NCBI GenBank assembly: GCA_025362495.1
Contig: JANYGI010000042.1
Span: 121,691-185,690, forward strand
Length of the DNA stretch: 64,000 bases
Direction of reading: 5' to 3'
Source of the DNA: Byssovorax sp.
GTDB taxonomy: Bacteria; Myxococcota_A; Polyangia; Polyangiales; Polyangiaceae
The notes beneath the pieces were generated by a model. The model was not told the DNA's origin. It did no database searches and saw only the letters and a program-made list of their open reading frames with translations. The translations under genes were made by a program, and so were the position numbers. This document shows positions 44,915 to 53,447 of this stretch, piece after piece. Numbering within the stretch: position 1 is the first letter of the stretch; the number at the start of each line of letters is the position of its first letter.

Positions 44915-46915
44915 TTACTCGCGCGGCCGGATGAGCTGGAAGTAGCGGTGGACGTAGAACCGGTAGCCGTCGGGCACCGTGTCCTTGTTGATCTGCTGCT
45001 CGGCGACGGTGTGGTAGTCCTTGAAGACCTTCTTGTAGCCCGAGCCCTTGAATCCTCGCTCCGCGGCGCTGAGGATCACCTGGCTGTTCGAGGGCCCCTG
45101 CCCCGTGTCGAGCCCCTGCTGCTGCACGTCGGTCGTGCCGCTCTTGAGGTCGGTGCGCTTGCCCGCGAGGTTCGCGTCGTGGCCGGTGCCGGCCTCTTTG
45201 CCGCCCTGCCCCGCGCCCTGCCCGTCCTTGCCTTCGCCCGAGCCTTGACCGGCGCCCATGCCCGGCATGTCGCCCTGCCCCGAGCCCGCCCCGGGGATCA
45301 AAATCTTCTTCCCGCCAGGGCCGATCACCCACTGCTGGCCCTTGCCAGCGCCCTTCCCCTGCCCGTCTTTGCCGTCCTTGCCCTCTTTGCCGTCGCCCTC
45401 TTTGCCTTCGCCGTCTTGCGACTCCTGATCCTCGCCAGGCTGATCGCCCTTGTCGCCGTCGCCCTTCTCGCCGTCGCCCTTCTGGCCCTTGCCGGAGCTG
45501 CCGCGCGCGCGCTTGCCGAACTTCATCATGCGCGCCATGCGCTTCGCGCCGGCCTGTCCCTGCTGACGGATCTGCTCGCGCAGCTCTTCGAGGCGCTGCC
45601 GCAGCTCTTCCTTCTCCTTCTGGGACATCTGCTCTTGCTGCATGCGGTTGATGTCTTCCGCAGCTTGCTCGAGGTCCTGCGCGGAGAGGCCGAGGTCCTT
45701 CATCAGGTCCTGCGCGGCCTTCGACAGCTCGCGATCGAGACGCTCGAGCTGGCGGCCCACGCGCTCCTTCTGCTCGGCCTCGCGATCGAGACGCTCGAGC
45801 TCGCGCTCCTTCTTCTTCAGGAGGCGATCTTCCTGCTCGTCCTTCGGGCCGGCGTCGGGCTCGTCCTTCTTCTTGTTCTTCTTCTGGAGGAGTTCTTCCT
45901 TGATCTCGTTGCGCTTCTCGTTCAGCGCCGCGAGCGCCTCTTTCTTGCGCTCCGCCGCCTTCTGCAGCGCGGCCTTCAGCTTGTCGAGCGCGCCCTTGTC
46001 AGGCTTCTTCCCGCTCTTCAGCTGCTCGGCCAGGGTCTTGAGATCCTTCTGCGCCTTCTCGAGATCCTTCTTCTCGAGCGACTCGCCGACGGGCTTGCTG
46101 AGATCGCTCTTCTTCAGCTCTTCGGCCGCGTCCTTGAGCGCGTCCTCGAACTCTTTGGCGTCGGCCTCGGCGCCCGTCAGCAGCTCCCGCTCGATGGCTT
46201 CCATCTTCCGGAAGGCCTCGGTGCGATCGAGCCGCTTGTTGGCGATGTCCTCGATCAGCTGGTTGAACTTGTCGACGGCCGCCTTCATCTCGGGGCTCTG
46301 ATCCGGCCGCTCCAGCGCCTTGGCGGCGTCGCGGAACAGCTCGATGTCGTCGGGCGACATCGCCAGCGCGTCGATCTGCTTCGCCTGCGGAGCGATCACG
46401 ATCGCCGGGGGAACGTAGAGCATCGCGAGCGCCGCGACGGCGGCGCCGATCGCCAGCGGCGCGACCAGATCCCGCGGCGCCCGCAGCGGCGCGGCCTGCG
46501 ACGGCGCGAGGCGCCCCGCGTGCTCGCAGGCGTCGTCGATCGCGACCTCCATCAGCGCCGATCGCTCGGGCGCGGCGATGGCCTCGAACGCGAGGGCGTT
46601 GGTGAGCCGGTCGTGGAGCTGGTGGTGCCGGTCGAGCGCGATCGTCCCCGCGCCGGGCGCGAGGCGCCGCAGCATCGTCGCGATGATCGTGATCACCACC
46701 AGCGCCGCGGCCCCGGCGAGGATCTCGATCGCTCGCAAATTCGAGAGCCGATCTGGCAGCGTCTTGCGCACGACGAGCGTGATCGCGGCGATGGCCAGCG
46801 CGACCACGAGCGCGCTCGGGAGCACCTCGAGGACCCGCGAGAGGCGCATCCGAAGCTCCACCGCGGCGGCCGCCCGTCGGATCTTCCCAAGCTCAGTCTG
46901 GCGAGGTTCGCTCAT
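44915..46915 (-). CDS. Membrane-anchored coiled-coil protein, first gene of MoxR operon
   Basis: A 666-residue protein. Two or three helices lie in the first 170 residues (VLPSALVVALAIAAITLVV, IEILAGAAALVVITIIATML, LAIGAAVAALAMLYVPPAIV). A very long charged coiled coil follows (about 185-470; DRLLKKKERELERLDREAEQ is typical), then an extended Gly/Lys/Asp/Glu-rich stretch (about 475-600; GDGEKGDGDKGDQPGEDQES) and a short folded end with KKVFKDYHTVAEQQINKDTV. The layout resembles DUF4175-type proteins found beside MoxR and vWA genes, which is the likely family. It may span the envelope. Confidence 0.75.
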   Translation of the reverse strand: MSEPRQTELGKIRRAAAAVELRMRLSRVLEVLPSALVVALAIAAITLVVRKTLPDRLSNLRAIEILAGAAALVVITIIATMLRRLAPGAGTIALDRHHQLHDRLTNALAFEAIAAPERSALMEVAIDDACEHAGRLAPSQAAPLRAPRDLVAPLAIGAAVAALAMLYVPPAIVIAPQAKQIDALAMSPDDIELFRDAAKALERPDQSPEMKAAVDKFNQLIEDIANKRLDRTEAFRKMEAIERELLTGAEADAKEFEDALKDAAEELKKSDLSKPVGESLEKKDLEKAQKDLKTLAEQLKSGKKPDKGALDKLKAALQKAAERKKEALAALNEKRNEIKEELLQKKNKKKDEPDAGPKDEQEDRLLKKKERELERLDREAEQKERVGRQLERLDRELSKAAQDLMKDLGLSAQDLEQAAEDINRMQQEQMSQKEKEELRQRLEELREQIRQQGQAGAKRMARMMKFGKRARGSSGKGQKGDGEKGDGDKGDQPGEDQESQDGEGKEGDGKEGKDGKDGQGKGAGKGQQWVIGPGGKKILIPGAGSGQGDMPGMGAGQGSGEGKDGQGAGQGGKEAGTGHDANLAGKRTDLKSGTTDVQQQGLDTGQGPSNSQVILSAAERGFKGSGYKKVFKDYHTVAEQQINKDTVPDGYRFYVHRYFQLIRPRE

Positions 46916-47288
46916 CAGGTCGGGTCGCTCTTGGTTCTCGGTTGCGGGCGCTCCAGCACCTCCGCGCCGCAGGGGCGGGAGCCGCGAGAGTGTAGCTGTT
47001 GACGGAGGCGAAGCCCGAAAGTTCCGACGCCCATCAACGCCGTCGGGGCGTGACCCTTACGCGGTCAGGGGCGAGATAATTCCCATCGAGGCGAGGGCGA
47101 GCACAGCCACGACACGACACCTGCGTCCCGTCCCGCATCCTTCGTCTCCCGTCCGCGATCCCCCGTCTCCCGTCCGCCGTCATCGTGCGCGTGCGCGATC
47201 CGATCCGGATCAGAGCGCACGCGCACGAACGAACACGGAGATCGAAAGACGGAGATCGAACACGCGCCGGCCGCAGCGAAGCGTCCCT
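46916..47288. other. Intergenic region upstream of the MoxR operon
   Basis: About 370 bases. It must contain the promoter of the leftward operon starting at 46915, which I cannot pinpoint. The CGTCTCCCGTCCGC stretch occurs twice (47143-47156 and 47164-47177). A strong hairpin lies at 47183-47228, about 60 bases past the end of the response-regulator gene. Confidence 0.5.
47183..47228. terminator. Strong inverted repeat after response-regulator gene
   Basis: TCGTGCGCGTGCGC and GCGCACGCGCACGA form a 14-bp perfect stem with an 18-base loop that itself holds GATCC/GGATC. It lies about 60 bases downstream of the stop at 47289 on the minus strand. There is no T tract; a terminator or mRNA-end stabiliser is the most likely role. 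Confidence 0.55.
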
Positions 47289-47954
47289 CTAGCGAGCCGA
47301 CTTCTTCGCAGGAGCCTTCTTCGCAGCGGCCTTCTTCGCAGGAGCCTTCTTCGCAGCGGGCTTCGCGACGGCCTTCTTCGCAGGAGCTGCAGCCTTCTTG
47401 GCGACGGCCTTCTTCGCGGGGGCAGCGGCCTTCTTCGCGGGAGCCTTGGCCGGCGCGGCCTTCTTCGCGGGAGCCTTCTTCGCAGGAGCCGTCTTCGCGG
47501 GCGCGGGCGCGCGCGGGTGATCCGCCGCGTGCTCGCCGCCGACAGGCAACGATTTACCGTACTTCGCGAGGGTCTCCACGATCTTCGCGTCGAGATCGGT
47601 GAACTCGAACGGCTTGTTCAGCCACGCGTCCGCGGCGAACAGCGGCGACGTCATGTCGTTCAGGTTCTCGCCGATGCCCGTGAGCATGATGACGCCCGTC
47701 GTGGCGAACTTGCCCTCGGAGGCCGGCCCTTTCAGGCGCTTGCACACCTCCCAGCCGCTCATTCCAGGCATCATCACGTCGAGCAGGACCAGATCGGGGT
47801 GGTGCTGCTGCGCGAGCTCCCAGGCCACGTCGCCTTCGCCGGCCTCGATCACCGAGAGGCCGAGGCTCTTCAGATGACGGGTGACCAGGCTGAGCATCGC
47901 CGGCTCGTCTTCGGCAACCAGGACTCGGAGCTGCGTCGTGCTTTCAGCGGCCAT
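47289..47954 (-). CDS. Response regulator with histone H1-like Lys/Ala/Pro tail
   Basis: A 221-residue protein. Residues about 8-130 are a CheY-like receiver: acidic pair in RVLVAEDEPAML, phospho-acceptor Asp59 in PDLVLLDVMMPGMSGWEV, switch Thr in GVIMLTGIGEN and Lys in WLNKPFEF. From about residue 142 to the end the chain is Ala, Lys and Pro in PAKKA- and AKKA-type repeats, like histone H1 or AlgP. Such tails bind DNA or other polyanions. There is no conventional output domain. I use the ATG at 47954 (MAAESTTQLR). No histidine kinase gene is adjacent. Confidence 0.88.
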   Translation of the reverse strand: MAAESTTQLRVLVAEDEPAMLSLVTRHLKSLGLSVIEAGEGDVAWELAQQHHPDLVLLDVMMPGMSGWEVCKRLKGPASEGKFATTGVIMLTGIGENLNDMTSPLFAADAWLNKPFEFTDLDAKIVETLAKYGKSLPVGGEHAADHPRAPAPAKTAPAKKAPAKKAAPAKAPAKKAAAPAKKAVAKKAAAPAKKAVAKPAAKKAPAKKAAAKKAPAKKSAR

Positions 47955-48088
47955 TGTGCGGCGGATGAGAGTACGGCACGCGGGATCGGTCAAGAGAAAC
48001 CGCCCCGATGGTGGTCGACGACGCCGAACCGTGCGGCGAGGCCCTACGGCGGGACGGGCCGGCCAGCACTTTCATGTACGCTGCGGCG

Positions 48089-49081
48089 ATGATTGCAGCC
48101 GTGAGCGGCGCCGGCGGTTTCATCGGATCCGCCGTCGTGCGCAAGCTCGTCGAAGGCGGTCGAAAGGTCCGCGCCCTCGTCGAGCCCTCCGCGTCGACAC
48201 GCAACCTCGACGATCTCCCCGCGGCCCAGGTCGAGCGCGTGACCGTCGACGTCTGCGACTACGAGGGCATGGCGCGGGCCCTCACCGGGGTCTCCGCGTA
48301 CTACCACCTCGCGGCGATCTACCGGGTCTGGCTGCCCGATCCGAGCTTGATTTACCGGGTCAACCTCGAAGGCACGACGACGTCGCTCCTCGCCGCGCAG
48401 GCCGCCTCGGTGCCGAAGATCGTCTACACGTCGTCGATCGCGGCCATCGGCTTGCGCCCCGACGGCGCGCCCTCGGACGAGACCGTGGCCTGGAACCTCC
48501 ACGCGATCGCCAACGAGTACGTGCTCACGAAGATGCTCTCCGAGCGCATCGCGATGAATTTCGCGAAGACGCTCCCGATCGTCGTCGTCAACCCGGCGTT
48601 CCCCTTCGGCCCGCGCGACATCGCGCCGACGCCCACCGGCAAGATCGTCCTCGCGATCCTCCGCGGCGAGGTGCCCGGTACCACCCCGAGTGGCTTCTGC
48701 GCGATCGACGTCGACGACGTCGCCGCAGCGCATGTCGCAGCCGAAACGAAGGGCCGCATCGGTGAGCGCTACATCCTCGGCGATCACAACATCGCCTTCC
48801 ACGACTTCGCGCACCTCGTCGCCGAGATCGCCGGCGTGAAGGCGCCGCGCCTCCGCTTGCCCGGCTGGCTCGGCGCCGGCGCCGCCCTCGGGATGGAGCT
48901 CTGGAGCGATCACGTCACCCACACCGAGCCGCGCGCCACTTACCGATCCGTCGCCTATCTACAGCGCTCGGCCTACTTCGATCCCGGCAAGGCTCGGCGC
49001 GAGCTCGGCCTCGCTTCGCGCCCCCTCGAACAGTCGATCGAGCGCGCCGTCCGCTGGTTCCGCGAGAGCGGCCAAGCGTAA
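48089..49081 (+). CDS. NAD-dependent sugar epimerase, hopanoid-associated (HpnA) type
   Basis: A 330-residue extended short-chain dehydrogenase. The cofactor loop is AVSGAGGFIGSAVVRKL, the strand-5 Ser block is IVYTSSIAAIG, and the catalytic pair is in NEYVLTKMLSE (Tyr-x3-Lys). YHLAAIYRVWLPDPSLIYRV, NPAFPFGPRDIAPTPTGKI and IDVDDVAAAHVAA closely follow the hopanoid-associated sugar epimerase HpnA. The ATG at 48089 puts the cofactor loop at residue 7 as usual; ATGs at 48074 and a GTG-like start further up are less likely. Its neighbour makes a phospholipid head-group enzyme, fitting a membrane-lipid context. Confidence 0.82.
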   Translation: MIAAVSGAGGFIGSAVVRKLVEGGRKVRALVEPSASTRNLDDLPAAQVERVTVDVCDYEGMARALTGVSAYYHLAAIYRVWLPDPSLIYRVNLEGTTTSLLAAQAASVPKIVYTSSIAAIGLRPDGAPSDETVAWNLHAIANEYVLTKMLSERIAMNFAKTLPIVVVNPAFPFGPRDIAPTPTGKIVLAILRGEVPGTTPSGFCAIDVDDVAAAHVAAETKGRIGERYILGDHNIAFHDFAHLVAEIAGVKAPRLRLPGWLGAGAALGMELWSDHVTHTEPRATYRSVAYLQRSAYFDPGKARRELGLASRPLEQSIERAVRWFRESGQA

Positions 49082-49211
49082 CGGCGGCGCCCCGGCGTGG
49101 CCTCGGCGCTGCCCACGTGGTCCGCGGCCGCTCGGCGCACGGCCCCCCGCTCGCGCCTTCCTGCCTGGCTATTGGCTGCGCGCCCCGGGCGTGCGATGCA
49201 CAGGAGCCGCC

Positions 49212-49838
49212 ATGGAAGCCCGCCCCCGCCGTCACTTTTCGATGATCCGCGACTTTCAGCTCGCGGACTTTCTCACGCTCGGCAACGGCTTCTCGGGCAT
49301 GGGCTCGATCCTCGCGGCGATGAAGTACCTCGTCTCGGCCGACGCGATGTACCTGAAGCTTTCGTTTGGCCTCCTGCCGATCGCGCTCGTGTGCGACTTC
49401 CTCGACGGCCGCGTCGCGCGCATGCGCAACAAGGTCTCGATGCTCGGCCAGGAGCTCGACTCGCTGGCTGATCTCGTGTCGTTCGGCGTCGCGCCCTCGG
49501 TCATGGCCTTCACGCTCGGCATGCGCGGCGGATGGGACGCGGCGATCCTGGTCTTCTTCGTGGGCTGCGGCATCAGCCGGCTCGCTCGCTACAACGCCAC
49601 CGCGGCGTCGCTCGCCGACGACGCTGGCAAGGTGAAGTACTTCGAGGGCACCCCCATCCCCACGAGCCTCACGCTCGTCGCCGTCCTCGGCGTCCTCACG
49701 GCCCTCGGCAAGACGGGCGAGCTGCTCCCGGGCGGCGCGATCGATCTCGGCCCCTGGGCTCTTCACCCGATGGCGCTGATGTACTTCGTCAGCGGCAACA
49801 TGATGATCAGCAAGACCCTGCGGATCCCCAAGCCGTAG
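49212..49838 (+). CDS. pssA: CDP-alcohol phosphatidyltransferase, probable phosphatidylserine synthase
   Basis: A 208-residue membrane protein. VCDFLDGRVARMRNKVSMLG and QELDSLADLVSFGVAPSVM together form the D-x2-D-G-x2-A-R-x8-G-x3-D-x3-D signature of CDP-alcohol phosphotransferases, and FGVAPS after it is typical of the PssA subgroup, which makes phosphatidylserine from CDP-diacylglycerol and serine. About six helices are present. The ATG at 49212 follows AGGAG at a good distance. It lies 130 bases after the epimerase gene in the same direction. Confidence 0.85.
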   Translation: MEARPRRHFSMIRDFQLADFLTLGNGFSGMGSILAAMKYLVSADAMYLKLSFGLLPIALVCDFLDGRVARMRNKVSMLGQELDSLADLVSFGVAPSVMAFTLGMRGGWDAAILVFFVGCGISRLARYNATAASLADDAGKVKYFEGTPIPTSLTLVAVLGVLTALGKTGELLPGGAIDLGPWALHPMALMYFVSGNMMISKTLRIPKP

Positions 49839-49875
49839 TCGCGATGGGGCTCCGCCCCAAACGCCGCTCCGCGGG

Positions 49876-51441
49876 CTAGATCTCCTTCGGTCCGTCGTAG
49901 TCCGAGAGGCCGAAGAAGCGCTGCACGGTCGCCAGGATCCGCCTGTTTTCCAGGGCCAGACGCTTGGCCTTGGCCTCGGCGTCGAGGCCTTCCTTCACCG
50001 CGTGGAGCTCGACGCGGCGATGCGCGAGCAGCTCCGAGATCTCCTTCGCGAGCTCGGGCCGCTCGGTGATGATCCGGTGAAACGCGGCCTTGTCGAGGCG
50101 ATAACACTCGACCTCGGTCACCGCGACGACGGTCGCCGTGCGCGGCTCGCCGGTCATCAGCCCCATCTCGCCGAAGAATCCCGGCGCCTCGATCTTCGCG
50201 ACGATCTTCTCCTGCCCCTCGACGTTGACCCGCACCTCGGCGGTTCCATCCATCACGATGTAGAGCCAGTGAGCCACGGCGCCCTGGCGCGTCATCGCCT
50301 CGCCGGGAGCGAACAGCGCGTAGCGCAGCCCCTCGGCGATCGACTGCGTCTCTTCCGGCCGCAGGTTCTCGAACAGATCGACCGCGCCGAGCGCCTTGAT
50401 CCGCTTGGCCTGCTCGGCCGCCTTCTTGCGGTCGCGGTGCTCGGCGTTGTCGGCCTCGACCCACAGGTGCGCGGCCGGCACGGCCAGCGGGATCCCCGCG
50501 CGCTTCAGCGCCGTGAAGATCCGCTCGCGCACGCGGGAGCTGGTCGGATCGTCGCGCGAGAGATCCGTCAGCCAGTAGCGGACGGCGTAGTAGGCGAAGC
50601 TGTCGCGGTTGTCCTTGGCGAAGTCCATGACGATGGCGTGGGGCGGCGGCGTGGGCGCGACGCCCTCGATCGTCGCGGCCTGCAGCGCGTCGTTGACCGC
50701 GCGGATCACGTCGGCCGGGCTGAAGCGAAAGTCGACGTTGAAGTACACCCACATCCGGTGCTGCAGCGGCTCGCCCTCGCGCTTGCCGAGGATGAGGATC
50801 GTCTGCGAGAGCAGCGTCGCGTTGGGCACGATCAGCGTGTCCCAGTCGCGCGTCTCGATCACCGTGTAACGCCAGCGGATCTCGCGCACGCGGCCCTGCT
50901 TGCCGCTCTCGAGCTGCACCCAGTCGCCGACCTTGATCGAGTCGTCGACCTGGAGCGCGACGCCGCCGACCACGTTGCTGAGCGTGCCCTGGAGCGAGAA
51001 CGCGGTGATGGTCGTGAGCAGGGCGCTGGTGGCGACGATGCCCGAGAAATCGAAGCCCGCGCGCCGCATCGTCACCACGCCGGCGGCGAGGTAGCCGATG
51101 CCGACGACGATGTCGGTGAGGATCGGCGCCGCGTCCACGCCGATCGCAGGCAGCGCGAGATCGAAGATCGTCAGCGCTCCGAGGCTCACCACCGAGATGA
51201 CGCCGATGAGCTCGGTGATCTCGCGCGCGACGTGCGCCGGCCCGTCGACGTGGAGCGCGGAGAGCGTCAGCAGCGCGACGAAGGCCGCGAGGTAGAACAG
51301 CGCCAGGATCACCGCGCGGCGCACGTGCTTGCGCTTGCGCGGCGCGAAGCGATTGATCAGGAACGCCGCGATCACCACCCCGGCGGAGAGCGCAGCCACC
51401 GCGGTCGGCTTGCTGAAATAGAAGATCGGCGCGTCACCCAT
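49876..51441 (-). CDS. Mechanosensitive ion channel (MscS type) with cyclic-nucleotide-binding domain
   Basis: A 521-residue protein. Four or five helices (about 12-170) end in the MscS pore helix, seen as TTITAFSLQGTLSNVVGG, followed by the beta domain VDDSIKVGDWVQLESGKQGR and the typical VIETRDWDTLIVPNATLL. The C-terminal part from about residue 360 is a cNMP domain, with GAVAHWLYIVMDGTAEVRV and the phosphate cassette FFGEMGLMTGEPRTATVVA. Binding of a cyclic nucleotide probably gates the channel, as in the bCNG subgroup. Single gene. Confidence 0.92.
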   Translation of the reverse strand: MGDAPIFYFSKPTAVAALSAGVVIAAFLINRFAPRKRKHVRRAVILALFYLAAFVALLTLSALHVDGPAHVAREITELIGVISVVSLGALTIFDLALPAIGVDAAPILTDIVVGIGYLAAGVVTMRRAGFDFSGIVATSALLTTITAFSLQGTLSNVVGGVALQVDDSIKVGDWVQLESGKQGRVREIRWRYTVIETRDWDTLIVPNATLLSQTILILGKREGEPLQHRMWVYFNVDFRFSPADVIRAVNDALQAATIEGVAPTPPPHAIVMDFAKDNRDSFAYYAVRYWLTDLSRDDPTSSRVRERIFTALKRAGIPLAVPAAHLWVEADNAEHRDRKKAAEQAKRIKALGAVDLFENLRPEETQSIAEGLRYALFAPGEAMTRQGAVAHWLYIVMDGTAEVRVNVEGQEKIVAKIEAPGFFGEMGLMTGEPRTATVVAVTEVECYRLDKAAFHRIITERPELAKEISELLAHRRVELHAVKEGLDAEAKAKRLALENRRILATVQRFFGLSDYDGPKEI

Positions 51442-51492
51442 CGGGACGCCGACGTTATCACCGGGCGGCGGCCCGCTGCGATCGCTCGCAGC

Positions 51493-51834
51493 TCAGCGCG
51501 CCGGCCGCGCCCCCGCGTCGGGCGGCGCGACCCGCTTCGGAGGCGGCGGCGCCGCGCGCCTCGGCGGAGGAGCGGGGCTCCAGAAATCGAGCGTGGCCGG
51601 TGAGATCAGGTAAATCGCGACGGCCGCGATCCCGGCCAGCAGCAGCACCAGCGCGCAGCCGCCGAACGCGATCACCAGGCCGTTGCCGCCCGCGGTCCGC
51701 ACCTGGCTCGGCCGCCCCTGCGCCAGCGAAGGCCGCGAGACGCGGGGCGGCGGGCTGTTCCACGAGGGCCCCGAGCCGCCGCCGTCGAGCGAGCCATCGG
51801 GGATCGTGGGACCGGGACGCGACATCGCGCCCAT
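51493..51834 (-). CDS. Small membrane protein with Pro-rich ends
   Basis: A 113-residue protein with a Ser/Pro/Gly-rich N-terminus, one membrane helix (GLVIAFGGCALVLLLAGIAA, about residues 49-73) and a Pro/Arg/Ala C-terminal tail (APPPRRAAPPPPKRVAPP). The ATG at 51834 is used; an in-frame ATG three codons later is just as likely. It lies about 20 bases downstream of the broken hydrolase gene's stop. No family recognised. Confidence 0.5.
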   Translation of the reverse strand: MGAMSRPGPTIPDGSLDGGGSGPSWNSPPPRVSRPSLAQGRPSQVRTAGGNGLVIAFGGCALVLLLAGIAAVAIYLISPATLDFWSPAPPPRRAAPPPPKRVAPPDAGARPAR

Positions 51835-51853
51835 TATGCGCTGAAGCCGGCTG

Positions 51854-53447
51854 TCACTCGCAAGCTTCCATGATCCCGTCGTCGACGACCTGAGCGATGT
51901 AGTCCTGGAAGGGATTGTCACCGTTCACGTCGGCGAATCGCCCCGCGCCGCTCCCGGCCTTCGGCGGGCTACCGTTGCCGTGAATCGCCCGCATCAGGAA
52001 CGCCGCCATCTGCTGGCGCGGGACGAGATCGTTGGGGCAGAAATTCCCCTCCTGATCGCACCCGGTCGTGATCTGGAGATCGCGCAGCCTGGCGATGTCG
52101 CCCGCGAACTGGTTGCCGACGGAGACATCCTTGAACGGATCGCCGGTGGGAGCGGCGAAGTCCCCGGCATGAAACTTCATCCGCATCAGGAACGCGGCCA
52201 TCTGCTCGCGCGGTACCTGGGCCGAAGGGCCGAAGACCGACATATCTCCGCCGTATCCCTTGGTCACGCCGTCGTGGAGCAGCGCCTCCATCCAGGCCTC
52301 GTCGGGGTTCCCGGGGGTCACGTCGGAGAAGAGGTGCTGAGCCGGCGGCGGCGCCCAGCTCGGGTTCCCGAAGTGATTCCACTTCTCGAGATAGACCGCC
52401 ATCTTGCTCCGGGGCACGAACGCGGTCGGGCAGAAGCGGGTTTGCCGCCGCCGTCGACCACGCAGCTCTTCGCCCCCGAGGCCTCGCAGAACGCCTTGGC
52501 CTCGGGCTTCCACGGGTGGCCGGCTGCGCCGCTGCGAACGCCCATATCGAGCCCGCAGTCCCCGCCGGTGGGCACCGAGAGGTAGTTGAACCAGAGCACG
52601 AACTCCATCTGCTCTTCGCGCGCGATCTGGAACGTCTGCTTCAGGTAACTCGCCTCGTCGAGCGGGCCGGAATAGGGAGCCTTCCCCGGACACCAGGTGT
52701 TGGTCCACCCGACCTCGGTCACCGCCAGCGGCGAGTCGACGCGCCCCTTCCAGTGCTGGAGCTCGACGCGGAGCGAGTCCTGCGAGCCGTCGACGGGCGT
52801 GTAGTAATACGGGTGGATCCCGATCACGTCCCAGGGCAACCGCCCCCTGGTGTCGAGGTGCCATTTCACCGCGGGCGAGGCCCGCAGCGCGTCGTAGTAC
52901 GCATCCGAGAGATCCCCGGGGTTCGGCCCCTGGATGATGTTCCCCGCCGTGATCCTGGCGATGGGATCCCTGGCCTGGATGGCCATGAAGGCGTTGGTCG
53001 TCAGCGTCCCGAGCTGGCGCGGGCAGAGGGCCCAGGCCTCCTGCTGACCGTACGGTTTACCATCCTTGTCGGTGCCATAGTAATAGCCACCCTCCTGCGG
53101 CTTGCAGGCGCCGTCCCAGTCTCACTCTCCGCCGGAGATCCGCGCCACCGCGTCCGGCTCGTTCCAGACACCATAATAGGCGATGCGCCCGGCGAACTGG
53201 GTGGCAATCTCCCCGGCCGCATGGCTGAAGGCCTGCACGAACATCGCGAAGAAGCGATCGGCCGACTGGACTGCCGCTTCGTGCACGGTGGCGTGGCCGC
53301 CGCTGCCCGGATCACCGCTGGAGGCGCTGGTCCCGGTGCTGCCGGCGCCTGCGCCGCCAACGTGAGAGCGACCACGCGGAGGCGGCGCGACCGCGACGAG
53401 AGGAGAGAGGGTGCGTCGTGGATCGTGGAGGCGAGAGTTCGATGCAT
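51854..53447 (-). pseudogene. Broken secreted glycoside hydrolase (clan GH-A like) with S-layer-homology-like repeats
   Basis: Three frames are needed. An ATG at 53447 starts a signal-peptide-like stretch (RLRVVALTLAAQAPA). From about 53340 a second frame carries YYGVWNEPDAVARISGGE, whose NEP is the acid/base motif of clan GH-A hydrolases, then a TGA at 53122-53124, then GRLPWDVIGIHPYYYTP and LAVTEVGWTNTWCPG with the likely nucleophile Glu. Near 52440 the sequence moves to a third frame with three SLH-like repeats (FVPRSKMAVYLEKW, VPREQMAAFLMRM, VPRQQMAAFLMRA) and stops at 51854. The part before NEP is too short for three barrel strands, so some N-terminal sequence is also gone. Confidence 0.8.

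Noticed and set aside
44948..47002. Plus-strand open frame with Leu-rich segments resembling membrane helices
   Set aside because: It is opposite the coiled-coil gene; Glu/Lys codons read backwards give Leu and Phe, which creates false hydrophobicity.
53122..53124. In-frame TGA in the hydrolase as a selenocysteine codon
   Set aside because: The gene has two further frameshifts and a truncated barrel, no selenocysteine-insertion hairpin was seen after the codon, and the residue is not near the catalytic motifs.
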